From positions 186,001-250,000 of the forward strand of contig NZ_JNYD01000019.1 of assembly GCF_000717175.1 (NCBI RefSeq): a stretch of 64,000 nt of DNA, read 5' to 3'. The translations under genes and the position numbers were made by a program. Of the stretch, positions 1 to 9,150 are shown piece by piece (positions within the stretch are counted from its first letter, which is position 1; each line of letters opens with the position of its first letter). Under the pieces are notes generated by a model. The model saw nothing but the letters and a program-made list of their open reading frames with translations, had not been told where the DNA came from and ran no database searches. The DNA comes from Pseudonocardia autotrophica (GTDB lineage Bacteria; Actinomycetota; Actinomycetes; Mycobacteriales; Pseudonocardiaceae).

Positions 1-768
1 CTGGCCCGCTACGTGCTCCCGAAGGAGTACCGGACGATCGACACCCGCTCGGCGAAGATCATCCTGCTCGACGCCGCGCCGTCCGTGCTCCCGCCCTTCG
101 CGCCGAAGCTGCAGAAGTACACCCAGCGCCGGCTGGAGAAGATGGGCGTCGAGGTCCGGCTCAACACTGCGGCCACGGACATGGACTACGACTCGATCAC
201 GGTGAAGGGCCCGGACGGCGTCGACACCATCACCGCGCGCACCAAGATCTGGGCGGCCGGCGTGCAGGCCTCGCCGCTCGCGGCGATGCTCGCCAAGGTC
301 ACCGGCACCGAGACCGACCGGGCCGGGCGCCTCGCCGTCGACCCGGACTGCAGCCTCCCGGGTGCCGAGGGCGTCTATGCCATCGGCGACATGGTCACCA
401 CGGTGGACCGGCTGCCCGGCGTCGCGCAGGTGGCCATGCAGCAGGGCACCTACGTCGGCAAGCTGATCGCGAAGCGGGCCAAGGGCGACCACACCACGCC
501 CGCCCCGTTCCACTACTTCGACAAGGGCAGCATGGCCACCATCGGCGCCCGCCAGGCGGTCGCCGACGTGCGCGGGTTCAAGATCACCGGCTACCTCGCC
601 TACCTGCTCTGGTGCTACGTGCACGTCATGTTCCTGATCGGCTGGGGCAACCGGCTGGGCACGCTCTACAACTGGGTCCGCTCGCTGCGCTACGCGCGCA
701 ACCGCGGCCACCGGCTCATCAGCATGACGGGCGCGAAGGCGGTCGCGAAGCACCACGAAGCGGCGTGA
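1..768 (+). CDS. ndh: Type II NADH dehydrogenase (NDH-2), 3' part
   Basis: The gene is cut by the left window edge; the frame is open from base 1 and about 255 C-terminal residues remain of a family usually near 450. NDH-2 is a single-subunit membrane-bound flavoprotein that passes electrons from NADH to quinone without pumping protons. Visible are the end of the NAD-binding fold, the second FAD-contact motif VYAIGDM near nt 373-393, and a C-terminal hydrophobic stretch (YLAYLLWCYVHVMFLIGW) with flanking arginines, the membrane anchor typical of actinobacterial NDH-2. Family assignment is firm; the missing N-terminus carries the first Rossmann motif. Confidence 0.9.
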   Translation: MARYVLPKEYRTIDTRSAKIILLDAAPSVLPPFAPKLQKYTQRRLEKMGVEVRLNTAATDMDYDSITVKGPDGVDTITARTKIWAAGVQASPLAAMLAKVTGTETDRAGRLAVDPDCSLPGAEGVYAIGDMVTTVDRLPGVAQVAMQQGTYVGKLIAKRAKGDHTTPAPFHYFDKGSMATIGARQAVADVRGFKITGYLAYLLWCYVHVMFLIGWGNRLGTLYNWVRSLRYARNRGHRLISMTGAKAVAKHHEAA

Positions 769-817
769 CCCGGGCGGCCCGGTTGGAGATCGCCGGGCCG
801 CCACCTACCGTTCGCTC

Positions 818-1267
818 GTGACCCCGTCCATGCAGGTCCTGATGCGCGAGGCCGAGCGCGTCTGGGACGACTTCTGGTCGGCCGTGTACGAGCGGGGCGA
901 CGTCGCGTCCGCGGCGGCCCTGCTCGCCCCGGAGGCCGTGCTCGTGGACATGCCCGCGATGACCGGCGGCAACGACCGGGCGGAGATCGAGCGGCACCTC
1001 GCGGGCACCGTCACGCCGCACCTGCCCGCCGACCTCGCGCGCCGGCGGATCTCCCGCACGGTCGACACCCGTGGGCTCGTCGACGAGCTGCGGTGGACCT
1101 TCACGCACGACCGCGAGCTGCCCTGGCTGCTCCCCGGGATACCCCCGACCGGCCGTCCGTTGCGGGTCCTGGCGGTCTCCGTGGTGGCCGTCCGGCAGGG
1201 TCGGATCGCGTCCGTCCGGACGCTCTGGGACGACGTTCGGCTGCGCCGTCAGCTCGCCGCGGGCTGA
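818..1267 (+). CDS. SnoaL/NTF2-like fold protein
   Basis: A 149-residue protein starting at GTG 818. The opening residues (MREAERVWDDFWSAVYERGDV), the central hydrophobic-polar alternation and the end in VAVRQGRIASVRTLWDD match the cone-shaped NTF2/SnoaL fold, where the last strand usually carries a phrase of the form 'v.dGkI.. .r.y.D'. Members include small isomerases, cyclases and many binding proteins of unknown role, so no substrate can be named. It lies 49 bp after ndh on the same strand, with no sign of functional coupling. Confidence 0.6.
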   Translation: MTPSMQVLMREAERVWDDFWSAVYERGDVASAAALLAPEAVLVDMPAMTGGNDRAEIERHLAGTVTPHLPADLARRRISRTVDTRGLVDELRWTFTHDRELPWLLPGIPPTGRPLRVLAVSVVAVRQGRIASVRTLWDDVRLRRQLAAG

Positions 1268-1457
1268 CCGTCCGACGCCCGTAACCGGCCGTTCGCGGTT
1301 CCGCGACACCGTTATAGAGCCTTTCGAGCCTCTGAACTGGGGGTTCCCCGCGTGCCGCCCTCGGTGTTCTGCCACGCTATGGGCCACGCTGTACCAGGAA
1401 CGACCACCGACGCACCCCCGAGCGGGTGGTCGATGGGAGAGGAGAGGAGCACTCACC

Positions 1458-1769
1458 ATGGCACTGCCCGCACTGACCCCCGAACAGCGCCAGGAGGCGC
1501 TCAAGAAGGCCGCGGCGGCCCGTACGGCGCGCAAGGAGCTCCGCGACAAGATCGCGAAGGGCGAGGAGACCATCCCCGCCGTCCTCGACCGGGCCAAGTC
1601 CGACCAGATCGTCGGCAAGACCAAGGTCGCGGACCTCCTCAAGAGCCTGCCCGGCTACGGCCCCGCCAAGGTCTCGGCGCTGCTGGAGCGCACCGGCATC
1701 GACGCGTCCCGCCGCGCCGCCGGCCTCGGCGAGCGTCAGCGCCAGGCGCTGCTCGACGCCCTCAAGTGA
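1458..1769 (+). CDS. mihF: Integration host factor, actinobacterial type (mIHF)
   Basis: A 103-residue basic nucleoid protein. The ATG at 1458 follows a GAGAGGAGAGGAGC-like ribosome site, and the length matches the true mIHF of mycobacteria and streptomycetes. The N-terminus LPALTPEQRQEALKKAAAAR is the family signature; the C-terminal half (LLKSLPGYGPAKVSALLERTGI) is the helix-two-turns-helix fold that binds DNA without strong sequence preference. In relatives the protein bends DNA and affects supercoiling and site-specific recombination. An in-frame extension upstream (from 1071) overlaps the SnoaL gene and is not credible. A strong hairpin follows the stop. Confidence 0.93.
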   Translation: MALPALTPEQRQEALKKAAAARTARKELRDKIAKGEETIPAVLDRAKSDQIVGKTKVADLLKSLPGYGPAKVSALLERTGIDASRRAAGLGERQRQALLDALK

Positions 1770-1799
1770 GCCGCCGGGCGTCCTGACGCCCGCGACTCC

Positions 1800-1836
1800 C
1801 CGCACCCGGTCCGGCCTCCCGCCGGGCCGGGTGCGG
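1800..1836 (+). terminator. Terminator-like hairpin after mihF
   Basis: Arms 1800-1815 and 1821-1836 pair over 16 bp with one T-G wobble around the loop ctccc, followed by cgttctct. It lies 31 bp after the mihF stop and 12 bp before the next start. Confidence 0.75.
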
Positions 1837-1847
1837 CGTTCTCTAGG

Positions 1848-2717
1848 GTGCGGGGCGTGGAACTGATGGTCGACGTCGCCCCGGGCGTGCAGCTGTGGGC
1901 CGAGGAGATCCCCGGCCCGACGCCGGACGCGGAACCGCTGCTGCTGGTGATGGGCGCGAACGCGTCGGGGCTGGCCTGGCCGGACGCGCTGCTGGACCGG
2001 CTCGCCGAGCGGCACCGCGTGATCCGCTACGACCACCGGGACACCGGCCTCTCCACGCACGCCTTCGACGACGCCCCCTACGCGATCCGCGACCTCGCCG
2101 CCGACGCCCTCGCGGTGCTCGACGCGTTCGGGATCGAGCGGGCGCACGTCGTCGGGATGTCGATGGGCGGCACGCTCGTGCAGCTGCTGCTGCTCGACCA
2201 CCCCGACCGGCTGCTCACCGCCACGGTCCTCTGCACCGCCGCCCTCGGCGCGTACGGCGACCCCGAGCTGCCCGGCCCCGACCCGGCCCTGCTGCGGCTG
2301 TGGGGCGAGTTCACGGACGACCGGGACCTCCAGGGCGAGCTGGCCTGGCGGGTCGAGCACTGGCGGCTGCTCAACGGCACCGGCACCCCGTTCGACGCCG
2401 AGGGCTTCCGCGCGCTGGAGGAGCGGGTCGTCGCCCACTCCGGGCGGGTGGACAACCCGGCCGCACACGCCGTCGCCGACACGGACGGACTGGACCGCGG
2501 CGCCGAGCTGGCCGGGGTGACCGTGCCGACGCTCGTGATCGAGGCCCCCGAGGACCCGGTGAACCCGCCGCCGCACGCCGGCCACCTCGTCCGCGCGCTC
2601 GGCGCCGGCCGGCTCGTCCGCGTCCAGGGCATGGGGCACGCGCTCAACCCGACGGTGGTCGAACCCGTCGCCGCGGCCGTCCTCGCCCACACCCGTGAGT
2701 GCGCACTGCCCCTCTAG
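1848..2717 (+). CDS. Alpha/beta hydrolase (RdmC/DnrP methylesterase-like)
   Basis: A 289-residue single-domain alpha/beta hydrolase. The nucleophile elbow GMSMGG supplies the serine (about residue 105), an acid is likely in EAPEDPVNPP, and the histidine is in GMGHALN near the C-terminus; YDHRDTGLST is a family motif seen in aclacinomycin methylesterase-type enzymes. The substrate cannot be read. GTG 1848, GTG 1857 and ATG 1866 are all in frame with no convincing ribosome site to decide. The 3' end is odd: the last codons and the TAG stop lie inside a palindrome (2695-2734) that recurs elsewhere in the window. Confidence 0.85.
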   Translation: MRGVELMVDVAPGVQLWAEEIPGPTPDAEPLLLVMGANASGLAWPDALLDRLAERHRVIRYDHRDTGLSTHAFDDAPYAIRDLAADALAVLDAFGIERAHVVGMSMGGTLVQLLLLDHPDRLLTATVLCTAALGAYGDPELPGPDPALLRLWGEFTDDRDLQGELAWRVEHWRLLNGTGTPFDAEGFRALEERVVAHSGRVDNPAAHAVADTDGLDRGAELAGVTVPTLVIEAPEDPVNPPPHAGHLVRALGAGRLVRVQGMGHALNPTVVEPVAAAVLAHTRECALPL

Positions 2718-2734
2718 CGGCACTCCGCACGCAC
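2695..2734. repeat. Palindrome, GTGAGTG family, degenerate copy
   Basis: Arms 2695-2710 and 2719-2734 (GTGAGTGCGCACTGCC / GGCACTCCGCACGCAC) pair at 13 of 16 positions. The loop and inner stem, actgcccctctagcggca at 2705-2722, are identical to bases 50680-50697. The stop codon TAG (2715-2717) of the preceding gene lies in the loop. It separates that gene from the convergent response regulator gene and probably acts as a terminator. Confidence 0.6.
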
Positions 2735-2756
2735 GACCCCGGCTGAGCTGGGCCGA

Positions 2757-3443
2757 TCAGCGACGCGCCCAGCTGTACCGCCGCTCCGGCCGCCCGGTGC
2801 CGCCGTACCGCAGCCGCACGGTCACGGCGCCGGTGTCGACGAAGTGCTCCAGGTAGCGCCGCGCGCTCACCCGGGACAGCTCGGTCCGCTCCGCGCACTC
2901 GCTGGCCGACAGGTCGCCGTCGGCCGCGCGCAGCACCCGCTCCACCAGCTCCGCCGTCGGCGCGGTCAGCCCCTTGGGCAGCCGCGCCGCCGTACCGGTC
3001 CCGCCGCCCGGGCGGTCGTCGCCGAAGAGCCGGTCGATGTCGGCCTGACCGGCCCGGTCGAGGCTCGCCAGCCGCCCGCGGATCCGCACCGCCCGCTCCA
3101 CCTGCTCCTGCAGGGCCCGCGAGTCGAACGGCTTGACCAGGTAGTGCAGCGCGCCGCCGTGCAGGGCGGCGGCGACCGTGGCGCTGTCGTCCGCGGCCGT
3201 GATCACCAGGACGGACGGGTCGTCGGGCGCGCCGGTGCGGAGCTTGCCCAGCACGTCGATGCCGGACATGTCCGGCAGGTAGACGTCGAGCAGCACGAGA
3301 TCGGGCCGCAGCCGCGCGGCCAGGTCGAGGGCCTCGGCGCCGCGGTGCGCGACGCCCACCACCTCGCAGCCGGGGATCCGCGCGACATAGCCGCTGTGCA
3401 CCTTGGCGACCATGAAGTCGTCGTCGACGACCAGCACCCTCAT
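2757..3443 (-). CDS. Response regulator, CitB/DcuR type
   Basis: A 228-residue regulator. The receiver domain (1-120) has the acidic pair in VLVVDDDF, the phosphorylated aspartate D53 in LLDVYLPDM, and a conserved lysine in YLVKPF. The C-terminal part (about 165-225) is a winged-helix type DNA-binding region as in CitB/DcuR/DctR proteins, which control uptake of di- and tricarboxylates. The ATG at 3443 overlaps the kinase stop by four bases, so the two are translationally coupled. The pair is divergent from tctCBA, its probable target. Confidence 0.9.
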   Translation of the reverse strand: MRVLVVDDDFMVAKVHSGYVARIPGCEVVGVAHRGAEALDLAARLRPDLVLLDVYLPDMSGIDVLGKLRTGAPDDPSVLVITAADDSATVAAALHGGALHYLVKPFDSRALQEQVERAVRIRGRLASLDRAGQADIDRLFGDDRPGGGTGTAARLPKGLTAPTAELVERVLRAADGDLSASECAERTELSRVSARRYLEHFVDTGAVTVRLRYGGTGRPERRYSWARR

Positions 3444-5053
3444 GCGCCCACCTCCGCCCGCTCCGGCTGCAGCGGCAGGACGGCGGTGAAGGTCGCGCCC
3501 CTGCCGTCCGGACCCGCCCCGCCGCTCTCCACCGCCACCCGGCCCCCGCGGCGCAGGCACACCTCGCGCACGATCGCGAGCCCCAGCCCGCGCCCGCCGG
3601 CCGGACCGGCCGCGGCCGCCTCCGCGGCCTTGGTCGTGAACCCGTGCCGGAACACCTCCTCGGCCAGGTCCGACGCCACCCCGGGGCCGGAGTCCCGCAC
3701 CCGCACGTGCACCGCGCCCTCCCGCTCGGTCAGCCCGATCTCGACCCACCCTCCCGCCGGGCCGACGGCGTCGAGCGCGTTGTCGACCAGGTTGCCCAGC
3801 ACGGTGACCAGGTCCGCGCCGAGGCCCGGGTCCGCCTCGGCCGGGTGCAGGTCCGTGTCCTCGGCCAGCCGCAGGCGCACGCCCCGCTCGGTCGCCAGGC
3901 TCGCCTTCGCGACCAGCAGCGCCGCCGCGGCCGGCTCCCCGACCCGCGACACGACCTCGCGCCGCCAGCCCTCCGCCGCCGCGACGATCCCGCTGACGAA
4001 CCGGCGCACCTCGTCGTGCTCGCCGAGCTCGGTCAGCCCGGCGATGGTGTGCAGCCGGTTGGTGAACTCGTGCGCCTGGGCGCGCAGGGTGTCGGTGAGC
4101 GTGCGGGAGGCGTCGAGCCGGTCCTGCAGCGCGGTCAGCTCCGTCCGGTCCCGCAGCGTGACGACGGCGCCGACGCCGCGCCCGTCGACCTGCACCGGCA
4201 TCCGGTTCAGCACCAGGACCCGCCCGCCGTGCAGCACCAGCTGGTCCTCCCCCGCCGCGCGCCCGGTGAGGACGTCGGCGAGGCGCTGGTCGAGGCCCAG
4301 CCCGTCGACCTCGTCGCCGACCTGCGCCGCCGGCAGCCCGAGCAGCTCCCGCGCGGCCGGGTTGAGCAGCGTCACCCGGCCCTCGGGATCCAGCCCGACC
4401 ACTCCCTCCTTCACGCCGAGGAGCATGGCCTCGCGCCGCTGCACCAGCTCGACGATCTCGTCGGGTTCCAGCCCGAGGGTCTGCCGGCGCACCCGGCGGG
4501 CCAGCAGCAGCGACCCGGCGACGCCCAGCGCCAGCTCCAGCCCGAGCAGCGCCGCGACCTCCCCGCGGGCCGGGGCCAGCGCCTCGACCAGGGTCGGCGC
4601 GCGGATGCCGGCGGACACCACGCCCACCACCTGCCCGCCGTCGCCGATCACCGGGACCTCGGCGACGACGGTCCGGTCCGCGGCGCCGGTCCAGGCCCGG
4701 CCGGCGAACGCCGTCGACTCCCCGACCTCGAAGGGGATGCCCAGCTCGGCGGGGTCCGGCGAGCTCCGGACGACCCGGTTCGCGTCGACGACCACGATCC
4801 GGTCGGCACCGGAGAGGTTCTCCGCGCTGCGCGCGAAGCTGGCCAGCAGGTCGACGTTCCGGTTGACCAGGCCGGCGCGGATCCCGGGCGTGGCGGCGAC
4901 GTCCTCGGCGACCGACAGCATCCGCCGGCCCTGGGTCTCCCGGAACGCGGCGTCGGACTGCACGGCGGCGAGCGCGGCCACCGCCGCGAGCAGGATGGCC
5001 ACCACCAGCAGCTGCCAGACCAGGAACTGGCGGGCCAGCGGGCGTCGGCGCAC
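3440..5053 (-). CDS. Sensor histidine kinase, CitA/DcuS family
   Basis: A 537-residue membrane kinase: TM helix about 10-30, extracytoplasmic sensor (about 31-160, the citrate/dicarboxylate-binding PAS position), second TM about 165-190, cytoplasmic PAS about 200-300, and kinase core. The phospho-acceptor is H328 in HEFTNRLH, the variant H-box of the CitA/DcuS family. The N-box NLVDNALDAV and G-boxes DSGPGV and GRGLGLAIV are intact. Together with the regulator downstream and the divergent tricarboxylate transporter it probably senses citrate or a related carboxylate. The ligand is inferred from family and context only. Confidence 0.92.
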   Translation of the reverse strand: MRRRPLARQFLVWQLLVVAILLAAVAALAAVQSDAAFRETQGRRMLSVAEDVAATPGIRAGLVNRNVDLLASFARSAENLSGADRIVVVDANRVVRSSPDPAELGIPFEVGESTAFAGRAWTGAADRTVVAEVPVIGDGGQVVGVVSAGIRAPTLVEALAPARGEVAALLGLELALGVAGSLLLARRVRRQTLGLEPDEIVELVQRREAMLLGVKEGVVGLDPEGRVTLLNPAARELLGLPAAQVGDEVDGLGLDQRLADVLTGRAAGEDQLVLHGGRVLVLNRMPVQVDGRGVGAVVTLRDRTELTALQDRLDASRTLTDTLRAQAHEFTNRLHTIAGLTELGEHDEVRRFVSGIVAAAEGWRREVVSRVGEPAAAALLVAKASLATERGVRLRLAEDTDLHPAEADPGLGADLVTVLGNLVDNALDAVGPAGGWVEIGLTEREGAVHVRVRDSGPGVASDLAEEVFRHGFTTKAAEAAAAGPAGGRGLGLAIVREVCLRRGGRVAVESGGAGPDGRGATFTAVLPLQPERAEVGA

Positions 5054-5197
5054 GCGGCCAGCCTAGGCGGGGGCGGTGCCCTCCGGCGCGTGTACAGAAC
5101 GACCACAACCACCGTTGCGGACACAAGCGCGACAGCGGGAACCCGCGCCCCGCACGATGAGCGCCACAGTCCACTCGACGGGGAGGGATCGACACCG

Positions 5198-6211
5198 ATG
5201 TCCGTCCGGGAGAAACCGACACGCGGCCTGTCCGCCGCGCTGGCGGTACTGGTGGCCGCCGCCGCGGTCCTGCTGGTGCCGCCCGCCGTGGGCGCCCTGA
5301 CCGGCGGGGGTGACGGCACCCAGCTGCGCGGCCTGCGCGTGCTCGTCCCGAACTCCCCCGGCGGCGGCTACGACGTCACGGCCCGCACCGCGGCCAAGGC
5401 CATGGAGGACGCCGGGCTCACCGGCCCGGTCGAGGTGTTCAACCTCCCGGGCGCGGGCGGCACGGTCGGGCTCGGGCGCACGGTCAACGAGAGCGGCAAC
5501 GACAAGCTCGTCATGTCGATGGGCCTCGGCGTGGTCGGCAGCGTCTACACCAACGACTCGCCCTCGACCCTCGCCGACACCACGCCGATCGCGCGGCTCA
5601 CGCAGGAGACCGAGATCGTCGTCGTCGCGAAGGACTCGCCGTACACGTCGCTCGGGCAGCTCGTCGACGCATGGAAGGCGGACCCGGGTGGGGTCCCGGT
5701 CGGCGGCGGCTCCTCGCCGGGCGGGCCGGACCACCTGGCGCCGATGCTGATGGCGAAGGCGGCCGGGCTGCCCCCGAAGGACGTCAACTACGTCTCCTAT
5801 GACGGCGGCGGCGAGCTCCTCGCCGCGGTCCTCGGCGGCAAGGTCGCGTTCGGCGTCTCCGGGCTCGGCGAGTACGCCGACCAGATCGACGCCGGGGAGC
5901 TGCGGGTGCTGGCCGTGACGGCCGGCGCCCCGGTCCCCGGCGTCGACGCGCCGACCCTGAAGCAGGCCGGCCTGGACGTCGAGTTCACGAACTGGCGCGG
6001 GATCGTCGCCCCGCCCGGGCTGTCCGACGAGGGCCGGGCAGACCTCGAGGCGGCCTTCGACGAGCTGCGGCGCAGCCCGGAGTGGGCGGAGGCGCTGGAG
6101 CGCAACGGCTGGACGGACGCCTACCAGCCCGGCCCCGAGTTCGGGGCCTTCCTGGAGAGCGAGAACGAGCGCGTGGCCGGGGTGCTGCGGGAACTGGGGC
6201 TGACGTCATGA
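5198..6211 (+). CDS. tctC: Tripartite tricarboxylate transporter, substrate-binding protein
   Basis: A 337-residue secreted binding protein. The ATG at 5198 follows the ribosome site GGGAGGG. An N-terminal hydrophobic segment (about 10-33) is the export signal or anchor; no lipobox cysteine is seen. The body has the TctC/BugT pattern: LRVLVPNSPGGGYDVTAR at the start of the mature protein, and later GGGSSPGGPDH and PGVDAPTLKQAGLDVEF. It captures a carboxylate outside the membrane and delivers it to TctAB. The stop overlaps the tctB start by four bases. Confidence 0.92.
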   Translation: MSVREKPTRGLSAALAVLVAAAAVLLVPPAVGALTGGGDGTQLRGLRVLVPNSPGGGYDVTARTAAKAMEDAGLTGPVEVFNLPGAGGTVGLGRTVNESGNDKLVMSMGLGVVGSVYTNDSPSTLADTTPIARLTQETEIVVVAKDSPYTSLGQLVDAWKADPGGVPVGGGSSPGGPDHLAPMLMAKAAGLPPKDVNYVSYDGGGELLAAVLGGKVAFGVSGLGEYADQIDAGELRVLAVTAGAPVPGVDAPTLKQAGLDVEFTNWRGIVAPPGLSDEGRADLEAAFDELRRSPEWAEALERNGWTDAYQPGPEFGAFLESENERVAGVLRELGLTS

Positions 6212-6750
6212 CCGCCGTGGAGGAGAAGGCTCCCGCGCCGCCGCGGGAGAAGCGGGGCTGGTTGAAGGAGCACTCCGAGCTCGGGGTGTCGCTGCTGTTG
6301 TTCGTCGTCGGCGTGCTCGTCGTGGTGGACACGCTGCTGGAGAGCGGCGCGGGCAGCGACTCCGACCCGCTCGGCCCGCGGACGGTCGCGCTGGTCCTCG
6401 GCGGGGCGTTGCTGCTGCTGTCGGTGCTGCTGACCGTCGACGTCCTGCGCGGCGGGCACGGCGAGGCCGAGGCCGGCGAGGACATCGACCTGTCGACGCC
6501 GCCGGACCTGCGCACCGTCGGGATGCTGGCCGGGTTCCTGATCGCGACCGCGGCCCTGATCCCGCTGCTCGGCTGGCCGATCGCCGGCGTCGTCCTCTTC
6601 TGGGGGGCCACGTACTCGCTGGGCTCGCGCACCTACCTGCGCGACCTCCTCATCGCCGCCGGCGTCTCGGTCGTGACCTGGGTGATCTTCGACGGCCTCC
6701 TGGGCGTCGACCTGCCCGGCGGCCCGCTCATGGGGGTGTTCGGCGCATGA
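6208..6750 (+). CDS. tctB: Tripartite tricarboxylate transporter, small membrane subunit
   Basis: A 180-residue protein with four predicted TM helices (about 25-45, 57-77, 107-130 and 140-165) and an acidic linker after the second, as in the TctB family. The ATG at 6208 overlaps the tctC stop and its own stop overlaps tctA, so the three are translated as a coupled set. TctB is poorly conserved in sequence; the assignment rests on size, topology and position. Confidence 0.88.
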   Translation: MTAVEEKAPAPPREKRGWLKEHSELGVSLLLFVVGVLVVVDTLLESGAGSDSDPLGPRTVALVLGGALLLLSVLLTVDVLRGGHGEAEAGEDIDLSTPPDLRTVGMLAGFLIATAALIPLLGWPIAGVVLFWGATYSLGSRTYLRDLLIAAGVSVVTWVIFDGLLGVDLPGGPLMGVFGA

Positions 6751-8273
6751 TCGAGTCGCTGACCAGCCTGATGGGCGGCTTCGGCGCCGCCCTCACCCCG
6801 GCCAACCTGCTGTTCGCCGCGATCGGAGTGCTGCTGGGCACCGCGATCGGCGTGCTGCCGGGCATCGGCCCGGCCATGGCGGTGGCGCTGCTGCTGCCGG
6901 TGACCTACGCGTTCGACCCGACCGGCGCCTTCATCATGTTCGCCGGCATCTACTTCGGCGCGATGTTCGGCGGCTCCACCACCTCGATCCTGCTCAACAC
7001 CCCGGGCGAGAGCGCGTCGGTGATGGCCGCGCTCGAGGGCAACCCGATGGCCAAGTCCGGGCGGGGCGCGCAGGCGCTGGCCACGGCCGCGATCGGGCAC
7101 TTCGTCGGCGGCCTGCTCGGCGTGATCGGGCTGGTGCTGCTGGCGCCGCTGGTCGCGTCCGTCGCCGTCGACATCGGCGCCCCGGACTACTTCGCGGTGA
7201 TGGTGCTGGCGTTCGTCGCCGTGACCTCCGTGCTCGGCAGCTCGCGGATCCGCGGGTTCGCGGCGCTGGCCATCGGCCTCACGATCGGGCTGGTCGGGCT
7301 CGACCCGCTCAGCGGGCAGCCCCGGCTCACCTTCGGCGTGCCGCAGCTGGCCGACGGCATCGACGTCGTCATCGTCGCGGTCGGGCTCTTCGCCGTCGGC
7401 GAGGCCCTCTGGGTCGCCGCGCACCTGCGTCGCGGGCAGCAGGAGGTCATCCCGGTGGGGCGGCCGTGGCTGTCCCGTGGCGACGTCAGGCGCGCGTGGA
7501 AGCCGTGGCTGCGCGGCCCGTTCATCGGGTTCCCGTTCGGCTCCATCCCGGCCGGCGGCGCGGAGATCCCGACCTTCCTGTCGTACGTCACCGAGCGGCG
7601 GCTGTCGAAGCACCGCGACGAGTTCGGGTCCGGCGCCATCGAAGGTGTGGCGGGCCCGGAGTCGGCGGCCAGCGCGTCCTCGGCGGGGACGCTGTCCACG
7701 ATGCTCACCCTCGGGCTGCCGACGACGGCGATCGCCGCCGTCATGCTCGCCGCCTTCCAGCAGTTCGGGATCCAGCCGGGCCCGCTGCTGTTCCAGACCG
7801 AGCCCGACCTGGTGTGGACGCTCATCGCCAGCCTGTTCGTCGGCCTGGTCCTGCTGCTGGTGCTGAACCTGCCGCTCGCGCCGGCCTGGGCGAAGCTGCT
7901 GCGGATCCCGCGGCCGTACCTCTACGCGGGCATCCTGTTCTTCGCCTGCATCGGGGCGTACGCGGTCTCCGGGCAGGCCGTGGACCTGCTGGTCCTGCTG
8001 GGCATCGGCGCGGTCGGGTTCGTGATGCGGCGCTACGGCCTGCCGGTGCTGCCGGCGATCATCGGCGTGATCCTCGGGCCGGACGCGGAGCTGCAGCTGC
8101 GCCGCGCCCTGCAGATCGCCGACGGCGACGTCAGCACCCTGGTCTCCACGCCGATCGCGATCACCGTCTACGCCGTGATCGCGCTGCTCCTGCTGTTCCC
8201 GCTGGTGCGCAAGGCCCTTCCGGCCCGGACCGCCCGGCCGGCCGACCCGGACCGCGAGCGCACCCCGGTCTGA
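6747..8273 (+). CDS. tctA: Tripartite tricarboxylate transporter, large permease subunit
   Basis: A 508-residue polytopic permease with about 11-12 TM segments. The family signatures are clear: [16 protein letters not shown] near residue 35, [17 protein letters not shown] near 75-90, and [17 protein letters not shown] near 320. It is the channel subunit that moves the TctC-bound carboxylate inward with a cation gradient. It is the last gene of tctCBA; a perfect 15-bp hairpin follows at 8315. Confidence 0.95.
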   Translation: MIESLTSLMGGFGAALTPANLLFAAIGVLLGTAIGVLPGIGPAMAVALLLPVTYAFDPTGAFIMFAGIYFGAMFGGSTTSILLNTPGESASVMAALEGNPMAKSGRGAQALATAAIGHFVGGLLGVIGLVLLAPLVASVAVDIGAPDYFAVMVLAFVAVTSVLGSSRIRGFAALAIGLTIGLVGLDPLSGQPRLTFGVPQLADGIDVVIVAVGLFAVGEALWVAAHLRRGQQEVIPVGRPWLSRGDVRRAWKPWLRGPFIGFPFGSIPAGGAEIPTFLSYVTERRLSKHRDEFGSGAIEGVAGPESAASASSAGTLSTMLTLGLPTTAIAAVMLAAFQQFGIQPGPLLFQTEPDLVWTLIASLFVGLVLLLVLNLPLAPAWAKLLRIPRPYLYAGILFFACIGAYAVSGQAVDLLVLLGIGAVGFVMRRYGLPVLPAIIGVILGPDAELQLRRALQIADGDVSTLVSTPIAITVYAVIALLLLFPLVRKALPARTARPADPDRERTPV

Positions 8274-8314
8274 CCCTGGTCCGTCCGGGCGGTTCCCCGC
8301 CGCGCCCGTTCACG

Positions 8315-8349
8315 CCCGCCCCCGCGATCGCCAGGATCGCGGGGGCGGG
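8315..8349 (+). terminator. Terminator hairpin after tctA
   Basis: Perfect 15-bp inverted repeat (8315-8329, CCCGCCCCCGCGATC; 8335-8349) with the loop gccag. No T-run follows, as is common in GC-rich actinobacteria. It ends only 6 bp before the GTG start proposed for the next gene, so it could also affect that gene's 5' leader. Confidence 0.8.
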
Positions 8350-8355
8350 TGGCGT

Positions 8356-9132
8356 GTGGAGGTGGACGTGCGCACGGAGGCCGACTGGCTGGAGTTCACG
8401 GCGGCGCTGTTCGCCGAGCCGCTCACCGAGTTCCCGCTGGAACGGGTGGCGGTGATGCTGCGGGACACCCTCGACGCGGGCGCGGTCACCACCAACGACC
8501 CGCTGCCGGGCGGCGGCCTGCGGACCGGCCTGTACCCGTCCGACGCCGATCTCGACGGGGCCCGAGCGGAGATCGAGGCCTGGCGCGCGTCGCCGGAGAT
8601 CCGGCACCACCCGCTGGTCCGCTGGTACGCCTCGACCGGGTCCCGCGCCCCGGTGCGCCTCGCCGACGTCCCGGCCCGTTTCGCGCGCTCGTTCGGCGAG
8701 GGCCGGTCGCTGCTGCGCCGCGGGCACGTGCCCCACCTGCTCGCCCTTCCCTACGGCGGCGGGCGCAAGCCGAGGACGCTGGTGCCCGGGCGCGCCGACC
8801 CCTTCTCCGAGGCCGAGCTGGCCCTGGCCGGCCGCGTGGCCCGGCTGGTCGACGGGCTGGAGCGGCAGGCCCGCGCGTACGCCGCCGCGTTGTCCGGCGT
8901 GGGGCCCGACGGCATCGACGCCGTGCGCGCGATCGAGCTCACCCCGCGCGAGCTGGCCGTGCTGGGGCTGCTCTCCGAGGGCGTGACGACGCGGCTCATC
9001 GCGCGCCGGCTCGGCATCGGCGAGCGGACGGTGCACAAGCACCTCGAGCGCTGCTACCTCAAGCTCGGCGCCTCGGACCGGATCACCGCGGTGCTCCGGG
9101 CACAGCGCTTCGGGCTCGTCGGGGCGAGGTGA
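8356..9132 (+). CDS. LuxR-family transcriptional regulator
   Basis: A 258-residue protein. The last 65 residues form a LuxR/GerE helix-turn-helix (LTPRELAVLGLLSEGVTTRLIARRLGIGERTVHKHL). The N-terminal 180 residues have no REC-type aspartate or ATPase motif and may be a GAF-like sensor; the ligand is unknown. In-frame GTGs at 8356, 8362 and 8368 compete as starts, and 8356 is only 6 bp from the hairpin. It follows tctA on the same strand but is separated by that terminator; the next gene is convergent. Confidence 0.8.
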   Translation: MEVDVRTEADWLEFTAALFAEPLTEFPLERVAVMLRDTLDAGAVTTNDPLPGGGLRTGLYPSDADLDGARAEIEAWRASPEIRHHPLVRWYASTGSRAPVRLADVPARFARSFGEGRSLLRRGHVPHLLALPYGGGRKPRTLVPGRADPFSEAELALAGRVARLVDGLERQARAYAAALSGVGPDGIDAVRAIELTPRELAVLGLLSEGVTTRLIARRLGIGERTVHKHLERCYLKLGASDRITAVLRAQRFGLVGAR

Positions 9133-9150
9133 GCGCAGCGTCGCCGCCGG

